Below the pieces are notes generated by a model that had not been told where the DNA came from, searched no databases, and saw only the letters and a list, made by a program, of their open reading frames with translations. The translations under genes and the position numbers were made by a program. From Haemonchus contortus (lineage: Eukaryota; Nematoda; Chromadorea; Rhabditida; Trichostrongylidae), in contig LS997566.1 of the NCBI GenBank assembly GCA_000469685.2, positions 36,248,420 to 36,312,419 of the forward strand: 64,000 bases of DNA, written 5' to 3'. Every line of letters starts with the position of its first letter. Within the stretch, counting starts at the first letter, position 1. Shown here in pieces: positions 53,823 through 63,869 of the stretch.

Positions 53823-54270
53823 ACTCTGGATTTGATTAGCCTGATGACGCCGAGGCATAGATACCATCAGTCGTGCGAAGGAGCAGAAAGGAAAGCCTTC
53901 CAGGCTTCAACAAACTGCTCGTACTTTTCACTACCATCACTGAAGCATTTTACGTAGGGATAGTGTTTGCAAGACTTTAGCGCGCATCTTCAGGGGTTTC
54001 CCATTCAAGTAACGATTGAGGCCAGACAACATTCTGTAGCCAAGGCCATCATCCTTCCCTCATGTTTTTCCCGGCTGCCAAAAACTATTACCCTTCCTCA
54101 AGAAGCTCGTTTTACGCGGGAGTAAAAGCCATAGCTGCGCGTTCTACGTGATGAGTACATCAGATCTTTCGACTAGAAATGGTCTGCAGCAATGTGAGCA
54201 CATTCTACTGGACCTCTGCGTAACGATTCACTTTAGATTTGGAGGTAATGCCAGTGAAAATGGTGGCTCA
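53823..54270. other. 3' flank
   Basis: Nothing supported beyond the stop codon at 53820-53822; no clear AATAAA close by. Confidence 0.4.
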
Positions 54271-54801
54271 AAGGCACAGTTTCCGATAAGTTTGAAATAC
54301 CCTTTTTAAATTGAAAAGCGGATGTGCTGATGTAGAGTGGTGCACCAAAGGCGAAGAAAGTGAGAAAATCCGCCTACTTAGTGAAATGATTCTTTCTAAG
54401 AGTAGTGGAAATAGAGGTCGTACGAGATGACCATTACGAAACTGGCATTGTAGGGGTATTCGGACGGGACCTCAGTTGTTGCAACTGCGCAGAGAGCTGA
54501 CTAAATCAAGTCAAAATTGTCTAAAATTACCTTCCACTGTTACAAGTTGACACAAGGGGTCGACTCCGCGTTTTAACTTCCACAATGGGAGTCCTTTGAA
54601 TTGTGCACCCTCTACAACGCTATTGAAACTCGTCCGCTGTGTGTGTAGCATTCACACGATGCCATGTCTGGCCCCTTCTTGTGTCCTATACAGGACGATT
54701 CTCGACCTGGCATTGACACATATGGGATCAGGAAGGGCTTCAAATTCATCCTATGGGGGAAATCTCAGAAACCACCTTTTTCGTGAACTTTTTTCGTGCC
54801 T
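54271..54801. mobile_element. TTAA-site element, copy A7 (second interior type)
   Basis: Ends AAGGCACAGTTTCCGATAAG and the inverse CGTGAACTTTTTTCGTGCC; the TTAA flanks are mutated (CTCA, TTGA). The interior matches the element at 17.62 kb (GGTATTCGGACG, GTTGTTGCAACTG) and the fragment at 26.8 kb. It shows that one terminal-repeat type carries at least two unrelated interiors. Confidence 0.75.
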
Positions 54802-55213
54802 TTGAATATGAAGAGTCCGGAAAGACCAAGAAGAAATTGAGGCTTAATACCTCCTGATGATCGAAGCAAGATTGGTCTTCTCACTGCAAAACAAGGGCCC
54901 CAGTAATGAGTGAATGTATGTGCAATAACGATAGGAATCTTTTTTTTTGAAGTGATTTTCATTTTTTTTTTCAATCAGACTGCTATAAGAGAGGGAACAA
55001 GTCGACTTTGAAAGTCAAAATTACTCCGCCAACCCAATACCCGAGTTCGTCTTTGACTTTGGCTTTAATTATGCAAAAACTGAGCACTTGCCATGTATCT
55101 ATCAGGTGAAAAGGAAAAAAGTGTAAATAGACATTGATGATTCGAGCGACTTGCCCAGTATCAGTAATAAGCTAAAGTAATAACGACCACTGAAGGAGAG
55201 GTCAAGCGAGGTC
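54802..55213. other. No supported feature
   Basis: T-rich tracts near 54942-54975; no exon seen. Confidence 0.4.
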
Positions 55214-55515
55214 TCAGTTGTATAAGGGCCAAGACACCGGATAGCACAAGTGCACGATCGAGTCCCTCCCAATCCATGACTCGCCAACAACTTGTGACAC
55301 TCTCGCATCACGTACTGCGGCAAAAAAAAAACAGCACGGGGCAAAATAATTACAAAATAACAAACAAATAACAGAACTTGCCAACCGAATACCCTCATGA
55401 TCCTCAAAGTAGCATAGTCCTCTTAAAAAATCCAAGAAAAAGAGAACAGTGGAGGATGTGATCTGAATTTTCTCCCACAATTCGAATACAGTCACTAATA
55501 ACTGGTTTGGTCTAT
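55214..55515 (-). CDS. Candidate gene 3' end, two exons
   Basis: Minus strand. Exon 1 (55515-55393) follows GATTTTGTTATAG and reads PNQLLVTVFELWEKIQITSS then TVLFFLDFLRGLCYFEDHE, to a G|GTATTC donor in phase 1. The last exon (55314-55214) follows a strong acceptor (CTGTTTTTTTTTTGCCGCAG), takes two bases and reads RDARVSQVVGESWIGRDSIV then HLCYPVSWPLYN to TGA. The 78-bp intron is also a multiple of three and open, so retention is possible. A hydrophobic stretch in exon 1 could be a membrane segment. Product unknown. Confidence 0.4.
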
Positions 55516-55667
55516 AACAAAATCACCGCACGTACATTACATTAGTGGTGCACCAAAGGCTATTCTCCTTGCTAGAATTTTTATGAAGCAGAGTTTGGCG
55601 TATCATTTCGTTTGTCAATCCACGGTTTTTTTCTGGTTTGTCGGACAGTCCGTCTGTCCATCCGCAG

Positions 55668-55863
55668 AATTTCCTATGACTATGATAAAGGAAATGAAAT
55701 GGAAGTCTCGCCGCAAATTAAGAAGAGCTTCAAAAGGACTGTTGTGACGTTAGCGATAAAGCTTACAAAGAAAGGACCATGGTGTAGGTGTCCACTCCGC
55801 CCAGATTATCCCGATCAATCAATTGAACAATTAACCGCTACCGAGTTCTTTTCTGTAGACTAA
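55668..55863 (+). CDS. Terminal exon, 64 codons, function unknown
   Basis: Acceptor CTGTCCATCCGCAG, one base, then open to TAG. It reads ISYDYDKGNEMEVSPQIKKS, FKRTVVTLAIKLTKKGPWCR and CPLRPDYPDQSIEQLTATEF. The composition is strongly coding-like. Upstream exons were not identified; the sequence before the acceptor is open but hydrophobic and may be intron. No family recognised. Confidence 0.45.
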
Positions 55864-56577
55864 CCATCTGAAGTAATTGTGCATACTCAAAATAGGGTGA
55901 GACCTCAAAATAGGGCCACCAGAAGGTGCTGGCAGGGCACACTATGACATTGGTCGGTGAAAATTGTTGTTCTTATTCCTTTCAAATGGCACCTTTAGCT
56001 GTGAATTAGAGGTCAGAGGCATAGTTGCGCGGTGTTCCTCCGAACCACGCGTATAAGAGACAACGGATGCTTTTGCCACCTATCTGGTCTCTGGCCGTAT
56101 TTGAGAGCGGATTCCCCATTTGAGGTGTAACAGTGGTTAAAAATATTCCATACAACATTCAGACTTCAATTTGTTTCGTTCTACTACCTGCGCTAAGATC
56201 TGTATCGTGTATGGAATTCCTGACAGAGCGTCTTGACATAGCGTCTTCCTTCGCCTTTTAAAGCAACACCAGCAACTGGGCAATCATGGGAGTATGAGTT
56301 TCAGTAAAGAAGTTTGGTGAGCGAAGTTTCATGCAAGTTTTCCGTGGGGCCCAAACATCACTGGACTATTGGAAAAAGATAATAGGTACTAATCTATGGT
56401 GGGCGCTGACTAAAGAACGGATCATCAATTATTCCAAATAGATAAACAGATCCCAGCAAGCCACTGCTTTAGAGAGCGGACCTCTACAAATATCATGCCT
56501 TGACCGGCCTGCAGAGCATTTTGATTCTTGCACAACTGCATTTTCACTGCCCCCTTTGGTGAAAAACCTTATGAACA
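55864..56577. other. No supported feature
   Basis: Unique-looking sequence without clear exons up to the start of the block duplicated at 3.3-4.1 kb. Confidence 0.4.
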
Positions 56578-57024
56578 AGATTAGAAGCACATAGAGAACA
56601 TATCTCAAGCATAAGGAGAGTCTGATTACCGGATTTTAATTTATTGGTCGGGCTGCTGTAGGGTGGATTTCCATCGCCTTAAAGCTGAGAAAGTCGCGAT
56701 TCATACTGGGAAACAACCTCAGATTATTAGGCGACGAAAAAGATCCTATAGTAGGCTTACATCACTAGCTGAATAGAATTGTAATACCGAAAACTTCTGT
56801 GAATGCCGCAGATGCTACTCGACGGTTTCTGAGGATTTTTAAGTGTTTCGTAATATGGCTATCAATGTTTCAGCTGAACATTCCCGTAATCCAACAGAAG
56901 CGTCTAGATAGATCACAACCTGATGAAAGTGTGGCCATTGAGATTCGAGGTAGGTCAAGTGTCTATGAATGTTGAATGTTTGTTAAACTTGCTGAGAATC
57001 ACATTTCACTAAAGAATCCGATGA

Positions 57025-57753
57025 TTAAGGAAATCGAGTATTTGCAACACATGCAGACGCCAGCAAAGACATAAGTTTCATTCCGGCTGGTATTTGAGCC
57101 TTTGAACAAACATTTTCTGTTAAATTTGTGTTGTTGTGGTTTTTGTCACATATATTAACGAAGGAACATTCAATCATTGAATAAAGTTCTTCTCGTTCTC
57201 CTGTGATCACACGCTGGTAATTCATTGAAAGTAGGTGAAACAAAACGATCCGAAGAATAAGCAAATTAGTTAGAAGTTCTTCACGTACCTTATCTCTTCC
57301 CCATTTTTTCCAATCCTCGATATCGATACCCATCTGGCTTTTCCGCAAAAACTCCAAAAAGATGTAGGACCATAAATTAGGTTTGGTCATTAGTCCTGAA
57401 ATTCAAGACACTCAAGAGATCTGTCAGTCAGAAACACTAGAAACACATAGGTTCACATTTGAAAGTGGATGATTTACGAAGACACAATGAGGAAAAGCAT
57501 CTCGAGTAGTCCTGACAAAAAGAAATAGTAAAGGTAGGCGTTCCCTTGCAGGATGGAACCACGCGATATCTTCTGTTTGGGGGCTTCTCCAAATGGGAAT
57601 CACTTCAGACAGCAAAATCATAAAGTTTTCCTTGAGGGCTTTAGTGACCCTGCCATAATAAAGATGTCCAACGTACTCTGGGAGGACGTTCCGATGAAAA
57701 TGGCGGAACACGTCATGGCGACCAACGATCAGGAAGTCTCGTAGTCTGCGGTA
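57025..57753 (-). CDS. Host gene 3' end, fuller copy of the 3.3-4.1 kb duplicate
   Basis: Minus strand. Exon x (57753 down, open to a stop at 57424) follows AACGGCGCAG and reads YRRLRDFLIVGRHDVFRHFH, NVLPEYVGHLYYGRVTKALK and SEVIPIWRSPQTEDIAWFHP; its donor was not pinned down. Exon y (57395-57289) follows TGTCTTGAATTTCAG and reads MTKPNLWSYIFLEFLRKSQM then DIEDWKKWGRDK, ending in phase 0 at AAG|GTACGTG. The terminal exon z (57213-57025) follows AATTACCAG in phase 0 and reads GEREELYSMIECSFVNICDK, then QIPAGMKLMSLLASACVANT to TAA. Exons y and z have counterparts in the block at 3.3-4.1 kb. The sequence looks like the C-terminal part of a larger soluble protein. I do not recognise the family. 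Confidence 0.55.
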
Positions 57754-57996
57754 CTGCGCCGTTTCAACTCAAACCACAATTGAGTCAAAAGAGACTCGAA
57801 ATGATAGTGTCGGTCTACACGATATTCTGCCCGGTGGAGATATATAGGATGAAGAAGCTGGATTGATATCAAGAAATCTGTAGAAGTTTACTCTGAGGCC
57901 AAGAACATTACCCCAAAATCGACTGGGAAGCTAGGAAAATCCAGGTTTCTCTCAGCACTAATCTGAAATTTTTTCAATGCACTGTCACAATGCACT

Positions 57997-58321
57997 GGCT
58001 GCTTTCATAGTCCGCCGGCGTGCCGGCCGAGGTAGTTCTGGGGGAGGGGGAGGGAGGCGGACGGTCGGTCGACACGGTCGCGTCGCGCCCAAGCCCCTTC
58101 GAGGCCTGAAAACAAAAAACAGCACCAAAAACCGTTTGCATAAGCCTCTTCGAAAGGCAAATGCAAATGGTTTTTGATATTGTTCTTCTTTGTTTTCAGC
58201 TCTTCGAAGGCGCTTGGGGCGACGCGACTGCGTTGACCGACCGTCTGCCTCCCTCCCCCCCCCCCCCACAGTACTACCTCGGCCAGCACGCCGGGAACGC
58301 CGGCGGACTATGAAAGCAGCC
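57997..58321. mobile_element. GC-rich foldback element
   Basis: The left arm (57997-58165) and right arm (58168-58321) are inverted copies. Outer ends are GGCTGCTTTCATAGTCCGCC and its inverse GGCGGACTATGAAAGCAGCC. The arms carry a G-run/C-run block (GGGGGAGGGGGAGGGAGG, and C13 on the right). ACT flanks both sides (57994-57996, 58322-58324), a possible 3-bp target duplication. ORFs on both strands here are mirror images of the arms. Confidence 0.85.
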
Positions 58322-58324
58322 ACT

Positions 58325-59039
58325 TGTCTCCCATTTCCTCCTTCAGGCGGTATTCCGATCCTATCACTTCTAGCTCACATATCGTCACCGAAAACGCGAT
58401 CCGACCTTCGTCTAGTAGCTCTTATCGCAACGTCGCGACCTTCAATGACTAGTTCTAACATCGAGAACCCTCTTTCACCGTATTTCTTAGAAACAATTAG
58501 AAACTTATATACCTCCACCAACACCGTAAATCTTTCCTGATAATGATACTTATATCTCTACCAGTGACAACTGCGAAAATTTTCGCTTCCGGATGTTTAG
58601 TTCTTTCAAATTTCCTCGCCCGTCATAACTAGGCTACCTAACTTACACTTCGACCTTATTCAGTCAGAGGTGACGTCTTCTTTCGGTTTTCTCGCCTCTT
58701 TCCCTTTGTAAGGGAGTAAGCTCTGACGCACTTCAGCAAAACTCACAAAGAAACTCACAAACTCACAGTAACCAGTCAAAATAACCACTCAGTTGAGCTA
58801 TAGAGAAAGAGTTTTTATCTACATCAGGCATAAGATCAAAATTCACCAATCCCCGACCGACTCTAGGGTGAGACCTTTACTTCCGACAAAAAACGTGGTA
58901 CGCAGTACTTTCGAAATCCAAATTAGAAAGTAGTAACTCAGCTATCACGACCCTTTAACCCCTACACTTACTGGTATTTCCCTATCCTTTGATTTTTTTT
59001 CTGAAATTTCGCGTGAATTTTGTTGAAAGATAGTACTGG
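58325..59039. other. No supported feature
   Basis: No exon with good splice sites was found. Confidence 0.4.
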
Positions 59040-60475
59040 CCAGGGAAGGATCCCAAATCGAAGTGGCCATTCGAAATGAGACCTACACTGCTAGACGTGT
59101 TTTTGGATGCTGAGTTCAAATCTGCTTTCCAAATTAGCTAAGCGTTTCTCTGAATGGAATTATGAAGGTGGTTTCAGGAAGCTTAACATGCGAGAACTTA
59201 AATTACCTGGATGTGCCTCACTTCTCAACGGCGGCTTGGTGTAGTGGTAATCGCCGCTTCATGGGCGAGAGGCTAGAATTCGGGTTTTGTGGGGGACGCA
59301 ACTTTTGCATTATATAGGATTTTTCCCTTAAGGACTAGAAAATACTCTCATGGCGGTTTTATCACGTTTTATGACCTTTAATGCTTTGCTGATGCCTCCT
59401 CCTACCTACCTATCTATTACCGAGTGGGAGGTTCCTCCGTACGCAAACTGTGGAGGTCCGGGAGAGTAAAATGCATATGATACACAATGATGATGCTAGA
59501 GAGGGTCCTGATGCTAGATTAGGTGCGATGGTGCATACAGCTCCGGTCCGGACTCACCAGCACCGGCACTGTTGATCGTGGACTTGAAGACCATGAAGCT
59601 GCTCAGTGCGCCATACCTCCACAAAAGTAGATGAAGGGAATGGCACCTTGCTCGGAGCTACCTTGAGGCTAATACAGCCGTTAGAAGATTGTTTCTTATT
59701 TCCATTCAAAAATATGGTTAAACGCTCACCTCATATGAAACAGCTCATGACCTTAACTTGTGCGTGTACACACGAGACCCCACGTTTTGCTTTCTATCGT
59801 TTGTCTACTTTTAGTTCTGTCCGGCTAGATTTAGAAAGTTCCTCTTTTACTCATGGCATGCCGCCGGCTACTTAAGCACTAACCCGGATGATTTTGGTAA
59901 GCCTACACAATTCTGTTTTTTTCTGATTTGGGGTCAGTAAGTAAGTGGTGGGCTGTGACCATTTTTTCATCCGTTGATTCCATTATGAGAAGCTTCTTTG
60001 TCTCAAGCATTTCGTGATAGAGTATCACATCCGTTTATAATGTGGCAAAAGTTATCCTACTGTGAATATAAAGTGCATGGGCATTCGAGTGAAGCTAAAG
60101 TATTACTTCATGTTGCTGAATATCAGCAAAGCATCAAAAGGTGATAAAACGTGATAAAACCGCCATGAGAGTATTTTCTAGTCCTTAAGGGAAAAATCCT
60201 ATATAATGCAAAAGTTGCGTCCCCCACAAAACCCGAACTCTAGCCTCTCGCCCATGAAGCGGCGATTACCACTACACCAAGCCGCCGTTGAGAAGTGAGG
60301 CACATCCAGGTAATTTAAGTTTTCTCATGTTAAGCTCCCTAAACCCACCCTCATGACTCCCTTCAGAGAACGCTTGGCAAATTTGGAAAGCAGATTCCAA
60401 CTCAGCATCCAAAAACACGTCTAGTCGTGTAGATCTCATTCCAAATGACCACTTCGACTTGGGATCCTTCCCTGG
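59040..60475. mobile_element. Long inverted-repeat element F2 with tRNA-like module
   Basis: The left arm (59040-about 59400) and right arm (about 60110-60475) are inverted copies, nearly identical over the inner 170 bp. Both outer ends read CCAGGGAAGGATCCCAA inwards. About 190 bp in, each arm has a tRNA-like module (59228-59292; inverse at 60232-60296): A-box-like TTGGTGTAGTGGTAATCGCC, a short central stem, and B-box-like GAGTTCGGGTTTTG. AACTTTTGCATTATATAGG follows. The 700-bp centre holds an 89-codon ORF (59606-59875) without recognisable domains. In a plain SINE the tRNA part would be at the 5' end; here it is internal. Confidence 0.78.
59228..59292 (+). other. tRNA-like sequence in F2 left arm
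   Basis: GGCTTGGTGTAGTGGTAATC resembles a D-arm with an A-box; CGCC...GGCG can form an anticodon-type stem; the T-arm/B-box equivalent is degenerate (AATTCGGGTTTT). No acceptor stem can be drawn, so this is not called as a tRNA gene. Confidence 0.5.
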
Positions 60476-61603
60476 TGAGTCGTTTTGGAGGATAGAAATC
60501 AACTCTGCAGAGGTTCGCGAAGAAAGGCTTGTCGATCGTGGACACTATGTTTTCTTGTGGGAGAAGTATCCGATAAATTATGAAGTTAGTGACGGTTCCT
60601 CTGAATCCACCTCTCCCCCTGAAGGGATGTTGCTGGTGATGTTGTGTGGATGACTACTGAAAACCACCTCACAAATGACTTTTCCCTGATTTCCCCGAAG
60701 CGCTCAATATCGGCTTCCATTCCAAATTTGAAATATTCCGATAGTTAAACAATATATGAGTTATTGACAAAGTTAAAACCGATTGATGATTAAATTTCGC
60801 ACCTACGAAAGACTAATTGTATTCTCCCAATTAGAAATTATTTTAACCAACAGAATGCAAACCGATTCGATAAGCTGTTAAGTAGTTCCTCTTTAATTTC
60901 CTGTTTTCCAGTTCAGGTCAAGCTTATAAAATTTTTTAAACCACTCAAATCATCTAGTAGTCAATGTGTTATCTCTCATCTCATTCTGACAAGACGGAAT
61001 TTCTCTGACTTCTAAAAAAAAGGCTTCGCCCGAGCAACCTGGTGCCTCAACCGTCGTGAGAGCGTTTCATTTCCGGAATGTATTTCTTGCTTTCTTTTCG
61101 AAGTTCCTTTTTTTGTTGAATAAAGCTGAGTTCTTTGAAAAGTTATCCGTCACTAATAGTAAATCGTTCTGTAGGTTCCTGCGATTCTCTCTACACAGAA
61201 ATACCAATATACCACGCGCGAAGAATTTATCCCTAGAAATTACGGAGGAAGTAGGTAGGATCTTCACCGAAAATATGATTCTTATGCTCGTGTCTTACTC
61301 CGAAACGGGTGTGGGACCATTTGTGCGATTCTGGGGGCGCGCGGCTGATTGCCTCGAACGACTCTGGCGCCTACTATTGGGACACAAACTTGGAGTTAAA
61401 CAGATTAGTATGTCAGCTAATACTACTAATCTTCTCTACTTCAAATTTGGGTCCCAACAATGAACGCTGAAGTCGTCAAAATGACTATGAATTTCGCCGC
61501 GCAATTCCCCGCGCGCAGCTCTGATCGCACGGATGTTCCGTCCCCACTCCGAAATGGCATAAGCGAATTCCAGATTGATCATGCTTTTTGGGAGTAACCT
61601 TGA
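60476..61603. other. ORF without support
   Basis: A 135-codon plus-strand ORF (61056-61463) is hydrophobic and Phe-rich at the start and lacks splice context. Near 61510-61545 a GC-rich stretch (GCGCGCAGCTCTGATCGCAC) stands out, but no feature was assigned. Confidence 0.3.
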
Positions 61604-61876
61604 GTGAGCGGCTCATTCCTAGAAGACATAATCAAAGTCCGGTATTTGACTCACTACAGAAAAAAATACATCGGTAACTATGAATGGTTTCGAAAGTATT
61701 GCGTAGAATACGTTAATAGCAGAAAATATTCCAACACACTTCAAAGACATTTGGAAACAGTCTTGTTCCGCTCATATTGCAAGTGGTTTAAGCTGCTCCC
61801 GTGCCTGGTTGTCACTAGGCAGGATGTGTTGGAGACGAACAGTCAACTGCGCACATCTCTATTGGCTATTACGTAG
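61604..61876 (+). CDS. Unassigned 90-codon ORF
   Basis: Open frame with a basic, aromatic-rich peptide (YLTHYRKKYIGNYEWFRKYC, then NTLQRHLETVLFRSYCKWFK). An acceptor-like TTTGACTCACTACAG lies inside it at 61645-61659. It could be a real exon starting there. Product unknown. Confidence 0.25.
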   Translation: MSGSFLEDIIKVRYLTHYRKKYIGNYEWFRKYCVEYVNSRKYSNTLQRHLETVLFRSYCKWFKLLPCLVVTRQDVLETNSQLRTSLLAIT

Positions 61877-62755
61877 AAGGAAAACACTGGGACTCATCTG
61901 TTGGCAAGCCTCCAAGCTCTTTCTTATAAAAAATTTTACCTGAATCGATCAAGCTCTGGAAAATTTCCTACAGTTGGGAATAGAGGATCGATCAAAAACA
62001 TGATTGGGAGAATGAGTACGATAAATTATGTACTGTCTAACCCCCTGAAAGTTCTGAACGTGCATAACTCATTTTTTCATGGCCGCTGCTAACACCACGC
62101 TAGCTGCTTTGAATCCAGCTTAGCTCCCTTTCGAAACCTGCCTTAGGAATTCTATCACCCAGTAGGACCTCATAAGTTAGTGATGAGGAATTGCGAATCA
62201 CTTCTCAAATGATGAAGGAGGCTTTCTTTCATGCAAGGGTTATGTGAAATTCTCTGTGCAGCCCAGACCTAGCCTTAAATTTCCAAACGTACTTCCACCA
62301 GACCCTACTTATATACTCCCCGATCCCCAGTTACCCCTACCTTCCGCAGGAGAAGTTTAGCTCTTACTAGAGCCAGACCTCTAGACATACTTCCTCGTTA
62401 TTTCTCATATTCATTTACTGGCAACGATGGAAAACATTATTTGTAATGAATTATATTAGCTGTTTACCAGGTTGTGAATGATTGTTGATATGTTTCCATG
62501 ACACATACCAAATAGGATTACCTTAGCTCCAAGATGATTCCTTGAAGACTTGGAAATAAACAAGAGAAACTTCAAAGGTAAGCAAAGACAACTGATTTTA
62601 CCTTTTTTCTGTTCTGACCGATTTATAGTAGACCCCCCCCCCATAAAAGCTGATTGTTAATGTAGCAGCCCAAGCATGAACTGAAATTTGACTTCACATA
62701 ACCTGTCTTCTAACTTATCTGCTTCTGGAGAAGAAATTCATTGAGATGCATCTGA
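61877..62755. other. No supported feature
   Basis: Nothing convincing; a short poly-C run at 62633-62642. Confidence 0.4.
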
Positions 62756-63869
62756 CCAGGGAAGGGTTTCAACTTCCCATGGAACTTTGATTGGAGACCT
62801 AGGTATATCGATAGGGCTTTGAAAGTTATTAAGAAATACGGAAATTAAAACTGCAAAATGAATCTACCAAAAAAGTTGTGAGCGTTCGAAGTTTGCATGC
62901 TTAAGCATGGAGAAATAGTGCCAGTTGATAAGCCCAGTTGCCCGCAATGACTACAAGGGTCCCCGTGGCGTAGCGGCAGTGCTCTCCCTCTCCAGGTGGG
63001 CGGTAAGGGTTTACTTCCCGCTGTCGATTTTGCTTTTGCAAAACATGCTTTCATCCGGATGAATGCTCCTAAACAGTTTTTTCTCACTAATTTGAGTTAA
63101 CGCTTTGATTCGGCCATCGTTGATCACCTATCCATCACCTATCACCGCACTTATTCAAAATCTGTTGAGGTGGAGGGGGAAACCCAAATCACGCAAGACA
63201 GATATGCGTGAAAAACTGAATATTGATGAAACTTTCCAAGAAATGAGTGAAGCAGATATGTCGTTCACAAAATGCTAACCTCATTTGTACATGCGGTCTC
63301 TCTACAACCATTACCAACTACACGTTTTCTCTATCCATTTCTTGGGTCGTTTCATCGATGCTGACTTTTCTCGCGTGTCCAAAACTATTTTACTTTGGGT
63401 GTGGGTATGTGTGTTTCGATGTTGAAAATGAAAGAGCGTTACAAAAAAGACGTGGAGAACTTTTAAATAAGTGCGATGATAGATGGTAGATACGGGTGAT
63501 CGCAGATAACAGCCAAAACAAAGCGCTAACTCAAATTAGTAAGAAAAACGGCTTAGGAGCTTTTATTCGGATGAAGGCACGTTTTGCAAAAGCAAAAACG
63601 ACGGCGGGAAGCAAACCCCCATCGCTCACCTGAAGAGGGAGGGCACTGCCACTACGCTACGTGGGCCCTTGTAGCCATTGCGGGCAGCTGGGCTTATCAA
63701 CTGGCACTATGTCTCCATGCTTAAGCATGCAAACTTCGAACGCTCACAACTTTTTTGGTAGATTCATTTTGCAGTTATAATTTCCGTATTTCTTATTAAC
63801 TTTCAAAGCCCTATCGATATACCTAGGTCTCCATTCAAAGTTCCATGGGAAGTTGAAACCCTTCCCTGG
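62756..63869. mobile_element. Long inverted-repeat element F3 with tRNA-like module
   Basis: Left arm 62756-about 63165 and right arm about 63466-63869, inverted copies of high identity. Both outer ends read CCAGGGAAGGGTTTCAAC inwards and TGA flanks each side (62753-62755, 63870-63872). About 205 bp in is a tRNA-like module (62960-63022; inverse 63600-63664): A-box-like GTGGCGTAGCGGCAGTGC and B-box-like GGGTTTACTTCCC. GATTTTGCTTTTGCAAAAC follows. The outer terminus is the same as in F2, but the tRNA-like module is different. The centre is only about 300 bp and has no gene. Confidence 0.78.
62960..63022 (+). other. tRNA-like sequence in F3 left arm
   Basis: CCCGTGGCGTAGCGGCAGTG matches an A-box well and AAGGGTTTACTTCCCGC resembles a T-arm with a degenerate B-box, at about the right spacing. 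The right-arm copy reads GGGGGTTTGCTTCCCGC. No complete cloverleaf is evident. Confidence 0.5.

Noticed and set aside
57985..58323. Arg/Gly/Pro-rich ORFs on both strands
   Set aside because: They are mirror translations of the two arms of a GC-rich foldback element.
59228..59292. A genuine tRNA gene
   Set aside because: No acceptor stem can be formed and the B-box is degenerate; the sequence is repeated in the inverted arm of a mobile element.
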